NCBI GenBank assembly: GCA_021737405.1
Contig: JAIPEG010000008.1
Coordinates: 1 to 64,000, forward strand
Length of the DNA: 64,000 nucleotides
From: Bacteriovoracaceae bacterium
GTDB lineage: Bacteria; Bdellovibrionota; Bacteriovoracia; Bacteriovoracales; Bacteriovoracaceae
Direction: 5' to 3'
The position numbers and the translations under genes were made by a program. Position 1 is the first letter of the stretch; the number at the start of each line of letters is the position of its first letter. This document shows positions 48,196 through 57,801 of this stretch, piece by piece. The notes below the pieces were generated by a model, which was not told where the DNA came from, ran no database searches, and was given only the letters and a program-made list of their open reading frames with translations.

Positions 48196-49530
48196 TTATT
48201 TGCTCTTTACAACTATATCAACCCTACGATTTAAAGACCTACCCTTTGCCGTTTCATTATTGGCAATTGGCATTGATTCGCCATATCCACGGGCCTCCAC
48301 TTCATAAGGAACATCTAAGGACAATAAGTATTTCTTCACCGCTTCTGCTCGCTTATTTGAAAGCAAGAGATTTCTTGATTCTCGTCCTGCCGAGTCTGTG
48401 TGTCCTTCCACTTCAACTCCCTTAGGATTTAACCTCGTAATAATGGAGTTGACCTTCGCCAAAAGGTCCATTGAATTAGAGGGAATCCTAGCAGATCCTG
48501 AATTAAAATTTATTTTCTTTAAACGGATAATGAGATTATCCCCCTGCTGATAAACATTTGCTTCACTTTCTTTAAAGCTTTTACGGGCCTCATCCATAGC
48601 TTCTTGAAGACTAAGCTTGCTTTTAGTGTTTTTAAGTTCGCCTTCTTTGTATTTAAGATCTTCAGATATCTCTTCTACTTCTGCACTCGTTTTCGTCAAT
48701 GAGCTTTGGAGAAGATTCACTTTATCCGATAAGTTTCCAAGTTTTCGATCCTGATAGACTAAGTTTAAAGCTGTATCCTCAGAAGAGCCTTTCGCGCTGC
48801 TGGTTAACTTACCCATGACATCGTCAAGAAGTTTGACTGACTTATTTGCTTCTACAACACTTTCCTTATACAGAGACGAACCTTGTGGGTTTTGACCGAT
48901 TAAGTTTTCAGCTAGATTCACTTTATTCTTTGCCTCTCGTAAGGTTTTTGGCGCAAGCCTCTTTGCATTATTAATTTCAGAGGCCTTTATCATTCTTTTA
49001 AAAGCACCTAATTTTGAATCTTGTATTGATTCAACCTCAAGCTTTTGATATTTCTTTTGAAACTTAGAAATCTTTTTAGGTGATATAGGTTTAGAGAAAT
49101 CATTTGATTCATAGATTAATGAATCATCAAGCTTTGAGAGTTCTTCTTTTAAGTCCTTTTTATTGTAAATGCCTTTTTCTATAGCTCCTCTTCTCATTTC
49201 CAATATATTTTCAGGCACGGCCTTTCTTGATTCACTTATTTTTTTCGCTTCTAAGAAATAGCCTTTAGATTTCGAGAGAGTATCTAGGACGTCTTTTCTG
49301 GGTTTCATTTTTTTTAAATCACTCATGCCCTCTTTCAATTCATGATCTCCTTTTTTAAAGGCATTTTTTGCTAGAACATCTGAGTTGTTCTTTATCAACT
49401 CATCTTTAAGTACCTGGATATTTTGAACGACTTGTTGAGGATCATTGCTCTCTAATGGTGCCTTCTTTACAGTAGAACAGCCCAAAAGAGTGATCAGAAT
49501 GACCGCTATCCATCCTTTAATTAGTTTCAT
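48196..49530 (-). CDS. OmpA-family peptidoglycan-binding lipoprotein
   Basis: A 444-residue lipoprotein (lipobox LLGC). Residues about 20-320 are Lys/Glu-rich helix with coiled-coil character; the end is an OmpA C-terminal domain: INFNSGSARIPSNSMDLL, VEVEGHTDSAGRESRNLLLS (in parts) and GYGESMPIANNETAKGRSLNRRVDIVV, with the Asp and Arg that bind diaminopimelate. It should link the outer membrane to the cell wall. GGAG upstream of the ATG. It is 144 bases after the SGNH gene and may be its own transcript. Confidence 0.9.
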   Translation of the reverse strand: MKLIKGWIAVILITLLGCSTVKKAPLESNDPQQVVQNIQVLKDELIKNNSDVLAKNAFKKGDHELKEGMSDLKKMKPRKDVLDTLSKSKGYFLEAKKISESRKAVPENILEMRRGAIEKGIYNKKDLKEELSKLDDSLIYESNDFSKPISPKKISKFQKKYQKLEVESIQDSKLGAFKRMIKASEINNAKRLAPKTLREAKNKVNLAENLIGQNPQGSSLYKESVVEANKSVKLLDDVMGKLTSSAKGSSEDTALNLVYQDRKLGNLSDKVNLLQSSLTKTSAEVEEISEDLKYKEGELKNTKSKLSLQEAMDEARKSFKESEANVYQQGDNLIIRLKKINFNSGSARIPSNSMDLLAKVNSIITRLNPKGVEVEGHTDSAGRESRNLLLSNKRAEAVKKYLLSLDVPYEVEARGYGESMPIANNETAKGRSLNRRVDIVVKSK

Positions 49531-49674
49531 AAATAATTCTCCTTAAATATCGTTGTTAGATAAATCATTATCTTCCATGCTCCCAATAGGTTGGAGACTA
49601 GAGTATTTCAATGGGATATTTACTGAATACAGATTTGATTCTAAAAAAAGATGATCTTGATTAGAAATAAAAGG

Positions 49675-50382
49675 TTACTTGGGTAAATAATCTTCTATTT
49701 GTTTAAAGAACGCTGTTGCCCCAGTAGAGCTTAAGTGAATTAAATCATTGAGATAATTTTCTCTATTCTTTGAAAAGATTTTATAATTATCGTCACTCAT
49801 TCCTCTGATGACTTTACAACGATCTTTTATGGCCTCGAGAAAGTAACTTTCAGTTTCCTTTCGTAATGCATTCTTATCTTTAAGTGTGTAATAGTAAGGA
49901 GGCGATGTGATAAAGAGACAATCCTGATTACCAAGATCATTTAATAATCTAGTTATCTTCTCTGATATATAGGCTCCATTAAAACCCATTGAATTACCTA
50001 AAAATTGAAAGATTACAAATTCAGATTTTTCTCGATTAAGGTGTGAGAAGATCATGCTTTGATCTTCTCCCGCGCAAACTTTCTTACCCAGCGGGATATT
50101 GGTTGTTCCGTTAAAACGCCCCTTACGAGAACATAGCCACTCACCATTCTTGTCATTCTTAGTGGCGCTCCAGTGCCTAGGAGAACTAGAACCTATTCCA
50201 TAAATAAAGATCTCTTTTTCATTAAATGACTTTAAGAGATGCTGATGAATAATTCCCCCTAATGCCCCTGCCGTTTGGGAGTCTCCTATATACAAAACGG
50301 AAGGCTTTGATGCGGGAGTTCTAATTACAGAACTACAAGAGCCAATAAAAAGAATGAGAAAAACAGTTAGTAACTTATTCAT
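49675..50382 (-). CDS. SGNH-type hydrolase lipoprotein
   Basis: A 235-residue lipoprotein (lipobox IGSC) with an SGNH/GDSL fold: GDSQTAG (Ser at about residue 34), Gly in GSSSPRHW, Asn in FLGNSMGFN, and DLIHLSSTG with the catalytic His near the C-terminus. The class deacylates or deacetylates sugars, lipids or peptidoglycan. Blocks I and V are clear, so activity is likely; the substrate is not shown. It is the first minus-strand gene here, divergent from the ADP-ribosylglycohydrolase gene with 116 bases between. Confidence 0.8.
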   Translation of the reverse strand: MNKLLTVFLILFIGSCSSVIRTPASKPSVLYIGDSQTAGALGGIIHQHLLKSFNEKEIFIYGIGSSSPRHWSATKNDKNGEWLCSRKGRFNGTTNIPLGKKVCAGEDQSMIFSHLNREKSEFVIFQFLGNSMGFNGAYISEKITRLLNDLGNQDCLFITSPPYYYTLKDKNALRKETESYFLEAIKDRCKVIRGMSDDNYKIFSKNRENYLNDLIHLSSTGATAFFKQIEDYLPK

Positions 50383-50498
50383 TTTTCAATTACCTAGAAT
50401 AACAATTAAATTTTATCCGCCTTCTAAGAGTTTAGACTAAATCTCCTATTCAAAGTAATATTATACAATATAAGGGATTCATTTAAAGGGAATAGGCA

Positions 50499-51545
50499 AT
50501 GGCGTACTCTGATAAAAGTTATAAGTTATATGACACTTTAAATCCTGAGGCACTTGAGGGAAAACTTGATCGCTACAAACACCTATTGCCTATATTCTCA
50601 AACCAAACAAAGGACATACTGACATTACCGGCTCTTAAAGATACCGAGCTAGTCGATCGCGCACAAGGCTGCTTCCTTGGTCTGGCCATTGGTGAGGCAA
50701 TCGGCTCTACAGCAGAACTTCTCCCTAGAGATAGTTTTGAAGAAATTAGAGATATGACAGGTGGTGGCCCCTTAAACTTAGAATTAGGGGAATGGACAGA
50801 TGGCACGGCCATGTCGATTTGTCTGGCAAAAAACTTGCTAGCATCAGAGACTGTAGAACAATATGACTTCATGGAACGGCTACAGGCTTGGCTCAAAAAT
50901 GGTGAAAACTCTGCACGGGGATCTGCCAAGGCAGTCGGTAGTACCACTCTTGCTGCAATAGAGAGTTTTATAAAAGACGAAAACCCCTCTGCTGGCTCCC
51001 AAGATCAAGATAGTGCCGGAAATGGCTCACTCATTCGCCTAGCACCTCTGGCCATTTTTTCAAGAGAGCATCGCAGTGATGCCCATCACTTATCGAGCAA
51101 GCAGTCTCGCGCCACTCATGCTAGCTACGAGTGCCTAGATGCTTGCCAATTATTTATTGACCAATTGATTGATGCACTCAATGGTGCCGACAAAAGCACT
51201 ACTCTTCGCCCCAGAATCATGCACTTGGCCCCAAACACGTTAGCTATCAATGGAGGGGACTGGAGAGAGAAATCCCGTGATGATATTCGTTCTAGTGCTT
51301 ATGTGATCGACACCTTAGATGCTGCTCTTTGGTCTGTATGGCAAACTGATAACTTCCGTGATGCCATTCTTTTGGCCGTAAACCTTGGAGGTGATGCGGC
51401 TTCAGTGGCAGCTGTCACTGGTCAATTAGCTGGAGCCCTTTATGGATTAAAATCCATCCCTTATAAGTGGCAAACTTCTATCGCAAAGGCCGATGAGATT
51501 AAAACGCTAGCAAATAAACTACTTAGATTTAGAAAAGATATATAA
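50499..51545 (+). CDS. ADP-ribosylglycohydrolase-fold protein with altered metal ligands
   Basis: A 348-residue member of the DraG/ARH family, which removes ADP-ribose from proteins or nucleic acids with two Mg2+ ions. The core is plain: GCFLGLAIGEAIGSTAEL, then WTDGTAM at residues 99-105 and NLGGDAASVAAVTGQLAGALYG from 295. The family norm is TDDT and GGDxDT; here the second Asp of the first (Gly102) and the Asp of the second (Ala301) are replaced, so the metal site is damaged. The gene looks slightly GC-richer than its neighbours and may have been acquired. It may be inactive, or a binding protein. Confidence 0.8.
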   Translation: MAYSDKSYKLYDTLNPEALEGKLDRYKHLLPIFSNQTKDILTLPALKDTELVDRAQGCFLGLAIGEAIGSTAELLPRDSFEEIRDMTGGGPLNLELGEWTDGTAMSICLAKNLLASETVEQYDFMERLQAWLKNGENSARGSAKAVGSTTLAAIESFIKDENPSAGSQDQDSAGNGSLIRLAPLAIFSREHRSDAHHLSSKQSRATHASYECLDACQLFIDQLIDALNGADKSTTLRPRIMHLAPNTLAINGGDWREKSRDDIRSSAYVIDTLDAALWSVWQTDNFRDAILLAVNLGGDAASVAAVTGQLAGALYGLKSIPYKWQTSIAKADEIKTLANKLLRFRKDI

Positions 51546-51598
51546 ATACGGTTACTTACCCTTTTAAGTTTCAACCAGTTTAGTCCGTAAAGTTGGTT

Positions 51599-52600
51599 AT
51601 GAAATATAAAATTTTAAGGTTTTTTCGACCCATATCAAAAGAGCAATTCAAAAAGGACCTATGGCCGCTTATCGTGGTCTTACTTCTTATCAATGGTATT
51701 GCGATTAGTCTTTTTAACCCACTTGATATGGCAATTCACTGGAATATTGCTTTGTTCTTACTAAACTTCCCTATTGGAATCTATATAGGCACTCGTATCA
51801 TAAAGAGAGTCCTCTATTTTATCGATGGTAAGAATCGCTTATCCAAAGCGGTGGCCATTTTACTTGTAGGCCAAATGCTTCCTTTGTATCAGATATATCT
51901 GCTTGTAAAATGTATGCAATCAATTCCCAAAAAGTCCTCTCACTTAAAAACTCTTATGCTTAAACCAGTTTCTTATTGCCTCACTATGCTCGTGATAACC
52001 TTGGCCATAAGCTTTCCCCATGTTCCCCGTCACATCTCTCTTCAGCTAGGCCCTGAGGCCAGCTATATTACCTATATCACCATGGATGCTTATAGATCAT
52101 TCAAAGCTAAAGGTGAGTTTTCAGAGGAATGTATAAAATCAGCGAGCCCCGACTGCTTTAGAGAAAAAATAAAGAGTGAGGTGTTACCTGGAACCAGTAC
52201 TAGCATTATTTTGAGCGTATCTATTGATATGCTGATTCTCTTCAAAAGAAAGTCAGCATTAATTAGTCAGAATGAAACTCAGAAAAAAGAACAAACCTTC
52301 AAAATTGCCAAAGAAATGCTAGAATCAAATGCTTTTTATCTCAAAGAAAATGCCTGCAACAGAATCACCCCTCTTCAATTAGCGGGTCCAGTAAATCTTT
52401 CCCTTGGAATGGGATCGGCTTATGTCCTACAGGCTATCGATTCCCATATAAGCACTCGCTTCTATAAAATGGCAAGCCTAAGGATGAGGTCTATTTTGAA
52501 GAAATTAAAAAAATATAATAAGTCAAAAGAGCAAGCACGGAATATCGCAAGTCTTGATGAGTTTTTTGAGAAAGATCTGGGGAAAATTTGTCTTCAATAG
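51599..52600 (+). CDS. multi-pass membrane protein of unknown function
   Basis: A 333-residue protein with four or five hydrophobic helices in the first half (LWPLIVVLLLINGIAISLF, IALFLLNFPIGIYIG, AVAILLVGQMLPLYQIYLLV, and one near 130), a central polar region with two Cys, and a hydrophobic strand (IILSVSIDMLILF). The C-terminal third is helical and Lys-rich. ATG 51599 is used; a TTG two codons before is also in frame. No motif is recognised. It lies between the ADP-ribosylglycohydrolase and the secreted metalloprotein, 98 bases before the latter. Confidence 0.6.
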   Translation: MKYKILRFFRPISKEQFKKDLWPLIVVLLLINGIAISLFNPLDMAIHWNIALFLLNFPIGIYIGTRIIKRVLYFIDGKNRLSKAVAILLVGQMLPLYQIYLLVKCMQSIPKKSSHLKTLMLKPVSYCLTMLVITLAISFPHVPRHISLQLGPEASYITYITMDAYRSFKAKGEFSEECIKSASPDCFREKIKSEVLPGTSTSIILSVSIDMLILFKRKSALISQNETQKKEQTFKIAKEMLESNAFYLKENACNRITPLQLAGPVNLSLGMGSAYVLQAIDSHISTRFYKMASLRMRSILKKLKKYNKSKEQARNIASLDEFFEKDLGKICLQ

Positions 52601-52698
52601 CCAATCATTTTCATCAACTAAAGCACTGAAGTCATAAGAGAGACCTTTTTCCTCTATATTTTGCTAATAATGAGACCTTATCTTACCGAAAAGGCAAC

Positions 52699-54549
52699 AT
52701 GTGGATAAAGCCCCTCATTTTTGTAATCATATTCAGCTTAAATTTGACCAGCCACGCCTTTGAAATTCCGGGTTTTAGGCGAGTCCTTGGATTTTTTGGA
52801 TCACAGGAATCAGAAGAGACCCTAGTAGGGCCCTTAACTTGTTACAGAGAAGAGCTTGCCCCAAATCTAGAAAGTCATGCTCAATGCTCTGAGTCCCTTT
52901 GCGCAGAAAGTAAAACAAATAGCCTCTACCTAACTAACGAGACGATTGAGAAAAATCTAACTCCTGAATTGCTAAGACCCTTTCAAAATATTAAAGAAAA
53001 CCTCAAAAGCAATCTCGAAGGACTTATCGTTAATAGAAGAGCCCTTCTTAATCTTGCAAGAGAAAGAAGAGCTAATATTCTTTCTGAATTTGATAAAATG
53101 GAGGAAGGAAACTTCCAGCGCTCAGCACGTCGCTTGCTAGATGATTATGTAGGGAATTTCAGATGGAGTACCAATCAAAGTAATGAAAATCTTTTTTTTG
53201 CGCCACCAACCTTTTCAAATACCCAAATCAGAGGTGTCGAAAGCTACGCCAATGCAGCCTTTGCCAAACGAAATCTCTTCCCCACTGTTGTAAGACCAGA
53301 GCAAAGTCTTGAACAGCAAAGAACATTAGTGAGCTCTCAAATTAGAGATTTAATTTCGAGAATCCAAAATCCAGAACAAAGGATGACAGATATAACTCGT
53401 AGGAATACTCTAGAATATCTTCAACTGCAGCTTACACATGTTAACCAATTCGAAAACCAAGGTCTGGAACACTTTGTCATATCCATCGATAATGAATTGA
53501 GAGATTTTCTTCAAATAGGATTTAACCCAGAACTTATTAATGAAGAAGCTTTAGAATTTTGTAGTGAGCGAGTCTGTAAAGACACTGTTAAAGATTTAGC
53601 TTCTCAAAGGCTTGACACTATTTTTGAGGATGAATTAGACAAGGGTCAAAGTAGATTCCTACAGGAAAAACTATCCTACTGTCGATCCCTTTATGCCTCA
53701 GCAGTATTAGCGAAAAGAGAAAGGCAAGCTCATAATCAATTACTCACATCAACTCTTAATGATTTCATTAATTCTGGCTTGAGTTCTTATAGTGAGAATA
53801 CTAAGCAACAGTTTCGAACCTTTGCTCTAGAATCTTTACAAGAGGAACAATTAATGGAGGAAGAATCGCCAGAGGAATTAATTAGACGTTTTGCTAGTCA
53901 AACCCGGCCACCTGAATTTAAGCCAGATCGTTTCTTTGATGATTTAGGGCTTCTAAACGAATCACTTGGATTTACGAGAACATCCTTCAGTGGACGATTT
54001 AACCCTCATTACTTATGTCCAAGTGATTTCATTGCAGGCGTTCAAGCACCACTAACTAGTGAAGGAACCCTAAACAGGTATAATTGTCATCACTTTCTTA
54101 TGGATAGAAATATCGCTGCCCATGAATTAGGTCATCTTTTATCAAAATCATATAACACCATCAATTGGAGTTTTGAAAGCAGAGAAATATTTGATGTTAC
54201 CAGAGCTTGTGCTCAAAATCATTATCTTGAAGGTAACCAAAACTTTGCCTATGATGCTCCATTTGACGGTGACTTGATAACCACTGAAGAAGACTTTGCT
54301 GACTTGATAGCCTTTAAAACTTATGAAGGCCCTAATGATCTGCTTTCATGTCGTTTTTTTAAAAATGTATCAAATAACCCAACTCCGGATGATTACAGGT
54401 TAATTTCTCAAGAGAGCATAAGTAAACATTCCACACCATTTTTCAGACTTATTCAAGAGGCCCTTCATAAACAACTTGAACTTCCTAGCAGCTGCCAAGG
54501 TATTTTGAATTCTGCGAAGAAAAAGATTCGGACAGAACCATGCTTCTAA
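52699..54549 (+). CDS. secreted HELGH zinc metalloprotein
   Basis: A 616-residue exported protein (signal peptide to about residue 21). The first 430 residues are helical and Arg/Glu-rich with several paired Cys. The zinc site is IAAHELGHLLSK (His475-Glu476-His479), followed by TEEDFADLIAF at about 529-539, where a Glu (530 or 531) could be the third ligand with Asp535 supporting, a gluzincin-like arrangement. It does not match a named peptidase family. The end overlaps the next gene by ten bases. In this organism it may be a secreted protease or an envelope enzyme. Confidence 0.72.
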   Translation: MWIKPLIFVIIFSLNLTSHAFEIPGFRRVLGFFGSQESEETLVGPLTCYREELAPNLESHAQCSESLCAESKTNSLYLTNETIEKNLTPELLRPFQNIKENLKSNLEGLIVNRRALLNLARERRANILSEFDKMEEGNFQRSARRLLDDYVGNFRWSTNQSNENLFFAPPTFSNTQIRGVESYANAAFAKRNLFPTVVRPEQSLEQQRTLVSSQIRDLISRIQNPEQRMTDITRRNTLEYLQLQLTHVNQFENQGLEHFVISIDNELRDFLQIGFNPELINEEALEFCSERVCKDTVKDLASQRLDTIFEDELDKGQSRFLQEKLSYCRSLYASAVLAKRERQAHNQLLTSTLNDFINSGLSSYSENTKQQFRTFALESLQEEQLMEEESPEELIRRFASQTRPPEFKPDRFFDDLGLLNESLGFTRTSFSGRFNPHYLCPSDFIAGVQAPLTSEGTLNRYNCHHFLMDRNIAAHELGHLLSKSYNTINWSFESREIFDVTRACAQNHYLEGNQNFAYDAPFDGDLITTEEDFADLIAFKTYEGPNDLLSCRFFKNVSNNPTPDDYRLISQESISKHSTPFFRLIQEALHKQLELPSSCQGILNSAKKKIRTEPCF

Positions 54550-54914
54550 TTTTCACAACTATCATTGCTTTCTCATATAGCGTTCAGGCTCAAGTATTCT
54601 TCTATGAAACCAATGTGGATAAGCTTAATTATAAATACAAAATTGAGGAAAATAAAAAAATCATATTAAATGAAAAGACAATACAACTGGTCATAGAGAA
54701 GAACAAATGTAACGAAAACCTTTACAATGAACTAGAGCGTCCTTTGCATAAAAAACTAACTCTCTTTAAAGAATACCAAAAAAAGAAAGGAAGTGATCAG
54801 ATTTCCTGCGAGGGAAACAATCTTGAACGACAAATATGTTCATTTAACAAAAACTTTCCAAAAGAATTTCAACGAGTTTTAATACAGGAAAAGTTTCTTT
54901 GCGAAGAAAAATAA
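54540..54914 (+). CDS. small exported protein coupled to the metalloprotein
   Basis: A 124-residue product with a signal peptide (MLLIFTTIIAFSYSVQAQ) and a Lys/Glu-rich mature part with four Cys (CNENL, ISCEGNN, QICSFN, KFLCEEK). Its ATG lies ten bases inside the metalloprotein gene, so the two are coupled. It could be a propeptide-like inhibitor or chaperone for that enzyme, but this is inference from position alone. Confidence 0.6.
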   Translation: MLLIFTTIIAFSYSVQAQVFFYETNVDKLNYKYKIEENKKIILNEKTIQLVIEKNKCNENLYNELERPLHKKLTLFKEYQKKKGSDQISCEGNNLERQICSFNKNFPKEFQRVLIQEKFLCEEK

Positions 54915-54919
54915 GGACA

Positions 54920-57730
54920 TTACTCCTTAGATTGCCAAATCAAGTATCGCTTAGAGATTTGCTCAAATATATTCGTATTTTTATCAGGATTTAAGCCAAA
55001 ATTTTTATTATTGTTCATATTACTTTCAAGACCTTTTGAGAATTCGATTTTTTCTGCTTCTTTAATATTTAAATTATCCTGAACTTCTCGACCTTTTCCT
55101 TTTCCTATTCCTATATTTAGCCCTTCGGGAAAATCTTGAATCTTTTGATCAATATAATGATTAAAACTTGCCGATGACCTTGGTTTTGGGCCAAAAAGAC
55201 TCGCTAGCTCAATCTTCCCGCTTACCTTTTTGGAAGCATTATTAGCAATTTCATAGAACTTATTGATTAAGGACTTCTCATATTTTTCAAATTGAATAGG
55301 CTCTTCTTTATATTTTTTTGCCTTTTGTAAGTTAATAATTTTCTTTGTGAGTAGAAATTCTTTTTCTAGGGAAGGTTTTAGAGAGTTTAGTCTTTGAGCT
55401 TCCTCTAAGAATTCGGGTCCTAAGGTGTCTCTATTCTGTAAGGTGTCTCCCATCTTTGTTATAGATGTCAAAAATGAAGTATTTACTTTAGTGTACTTTA
55501 CTCCAGGAATCATTGCTCTTTTTATAAATTTTTTAGATGAAAGACATTTACCTCTCATCGGTGCTAGACATGGTATTTCCCGTGGTAGTTGACCTATGGG
55601 ATTGTTAGCGGCAAATGATTCCGTAATGATTGCCCCTAGTATGCGATCTAGGCCTTTGTAACCAGAAGGATAAAATGAGCTTTGATCTGGATTCACAGGA
55701 ATTGTATCATTATTTAGGACTGGTATTTTTTCTTTTACTTCACTTCCCTCAATATCAACCTCACGGGCTTTCTCAAATTCAACGCTATTAGTACCAAGCT
55801 CTTCCTGATTATCAATAATATTTTGAATTTCTTTTATATCCTCCTGAAGCTGTGACTTCATTTTATTGGTATTAAATGTAATGAAACCAGTAATTACAGA
55901 AATAGCGCCATAGAGAATCATTCTTCCTTTTGGATTAAACATCCATCGATCCGTCTCCTCTTCAGCTTCCGTCATCACCTGATCAAGGACTTCTCCTGCA
56001 GCATTTGAAATACCCGGAACCACAGCAAATGCCTCCGGTAAAAGAACATCAACTATCTTTTCTAAGAATTCTTTTGGTTTAATTTGCTTATTAAAATCAT
56101 TTGAAGCACTGCAATTTCCTGTTCGAGAATACTGCCTCATCTTTCCAGCGGCACGACACCGCTCTCTAGCATCTTGTCTTCTCTCACGCCCTTCCTGGTA
56201 AGCAGAAGTTTTAGTGTATGCGTCATAGGCTTCATAAGCCTGCCAAGCGGCCATCCCAATACCAAGAATAAGAAAGCCACCACTTACAAAAGATACGACC
56301 GTTACAGCTCCTGCCCCAAGTGCGGCAGCACCACTAACAATGACTGCGTGCCGAGCGACATTAGTTGCAACAACTCGAGTCACTTGCTGAGCAACTGCTT
56401 GGCGGCCAATAAGCTCTGTACCACCAACCACAAGCCGAGTTGTCCCTGCATCAATTAACATACCACCTGGAACGCTAGCCGCAGAAACAACCGCTTCTCT
56501 CATCTGCATAAAGTATTGAACCTCTTCTTGATTACACTGGCGAATTCGTTCATCAGATTGGCACATAAGCATGGCCTCATCCTCTGTCAAGTTGAGCTGT
56601 TCTAAAATGCTTTCTGGGCTTGAGTCATATGCAAGAAAACCTTTAAATGCAGAACTTGTAACTTGGGCATTAGCGGTCGGGAAGAGAAGATTTAGCCAAA
56701 TAGAGAAATCTGAAAGATCTATCCTTGGGGTTGGTGGTAATGATCTCGAAATCAATTCATGGGGATCAAGATCAATTCCAAGTTCCTTAAATTTTATGTC
56801 CAGTTTTGGAATCAGTTTTGGATCATAAACGCTAAATACCCCAGGTCCTTGTTGCACCCTTCTTGGGACGTTTGTACCAAGACATCCCATTAAAGCACCT
56901 GATGAGATTTCAATTTGTTGCTGATTTTTAGCTTCGAGTCCTTCAGAATTAGAAGGACTCCTTACGGCCTCATTAATTTGCGCTATCCTTGTTTGAGCAC
57001 CTTGTGCCTTCAATAAACATTGGCTCAAATGAGCAGCCTGTCTTTCACACACAACTCTCATCGGCACCTGTGTATTGGCATCAAGTAAAGGAGGAACGAC
57101 ATTTAATTCAGGCATTGAAGCACACTTCGATCTAACCTCATTTATCATTCGCGTCATTCTTTCTTGGGAAGAGGATAATTGAGCCTTCTCTTTAGAATAA
57201 GCGATACCAGCCAAAGCACCGGCACCCAAAAAGGCTGCTGAGGCCGCCCCTTGTAACATAAGACGTCTATCAACCATCTTAAGGACTTCTTCGTAAGAGC
57301 TTTTTTGTGCTTTTAGAGTTTCAATTTGAGTATTTTTATCGATTGAGTTAGGTAACTCTTCAAATTTCTTTTTCTCTGAGGCCCAACTAGTCACAACACT
57401 GGCAAAATAAATAATTGCCCCGACCAAAAAGGCGTAAAAATCTACTGATTTTCTTTTAAGTATTGGAATCATAGATACAGCCATAACACCAATACCTATC
57501 ATCACAAGTGAAGGAAGGTAGTAATTTGAAAAGTTTGAATTATTTGATTTAGCCTTAGAGACCAATGCATCGGTTTGTGCATGAGAGCGATCAATAAAAA
57601 AAGAAGCTTTTATTTCAAATTTTGATATCCGATTTGTTTGATAGTAGCCATTTTGTAAGAAATTATTTGCGACACTTAATATAAGACTATGACAAATCGT
57701 TAATATAAAAAGCTTTTTCAGAAATTTCAC
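54920..57730 (-). CDS. large exported or membrane protein of unknown function, 936 aa
   Basis: A 936-residue protein with a hydrophobic start (to about residue 22), membrane segments near 72-90, 100-115, 160-180, 460-490 and 600-615, and long polar loops with about fifteen Cys. Gly/Ala-rich helices (VIVSGAAALGAGAVTVVSF, in part) occur mid-protein. The start is GTG 57728-57730 with no visible ribosome site; no ATG is nearby. The family is not recognised. The size, Cys content and envelope nature are seen in other Bdellovibrionota proteins of unknown role. Confidence 0.6.
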   Translation of the reverse strand: MKFLKKLFILTICHSLILSVANNFLQNGYYQTNRISKFEIKASFFIDRSHAQTDALVSKAKSNNSNFSNYYLPSLVMIGIGVMAVSMIPILKRKSVDFYAFLVGAIIYFASVVTSWASEKKKFEELPNSIDKNTQIETLKAQKSSYEEVLKMVDRRLMLQGAASAAFLGAGALAGIAYSKEKAQLSSSQERMTRMINEVRSKCASMPELNVVPPLLDANTQVPMRVVCERQAAHLSQCLLKAQGAQTRIAQINEAVRSPSNSEGLEAKNQQQIEISSGALMGCLGTNVPRRVQQGPGVFSVYDPKLIPKLDIKFKELGIDLDPHELISRSLPPTPRIDLSDFSIWLNLLFPTANAQVTSSAFKGFLAYDSSPESILEQLNLTEDEAMLMCQSDERIRQCNQEEVQYFMQMREAVVSAASVPGGMLIDAGTTRLVVGGTELIGRQAVAQQVTRVVATNVARHAVIVSGAAALGAGAVTVVSFVSGGFLILGIGMAAWQAYEAYDAYTKTSAYQEGRERRQDARERCRAAGKMRQYSRTGNCSASNDFNKQIKPKEFLEKIVDVLLPEAFAVVPGISNAAGEVLDQVMTEAEEETDRWMFNPKGRMILYGAISVITGFITFNTNKMKSQLQEDIKEIQNIIDNQEELGTNSVEFEKAREVDIEGSEVKEKIPVLNNDTIPVNPDQSSFYPSGYKGLDRILGAIITESFAANNPIGQLPREIPCLAPMRGKCLSSKKFIKRAMIPGVKYTKVNTSFLTSITKMGDTLQNRDTLGPEFLEEAQRLNSLKPSLEKEFLLTKKIINLQKAKKYKEEPIQFEKYEKSLINKFYEIANNASKKVSGKIELASLFGPKPRSSASFNHYIDQKIQDFPEGLNIGIGKGKGREVQDNLNIKEAEKIEFSKGLESNMNNNKNFGLNPDKNTNIFEQISKRYLIWQSKE

Positions 57731-57801
57731 ATAAAAATTTTAGCACAATTTAAAAATTAAATAACAAAGATAGAAAGCTTTACCGCCTAACTTAAAAGCA
57801 T

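Noticed and set aside
50573..50947. 124-codon minus-strand frame inside the ADP-ribosylglycohydrolase gene
   Set aside because: Antisense to the conserved core of that gene; no separate ribosome site or family.
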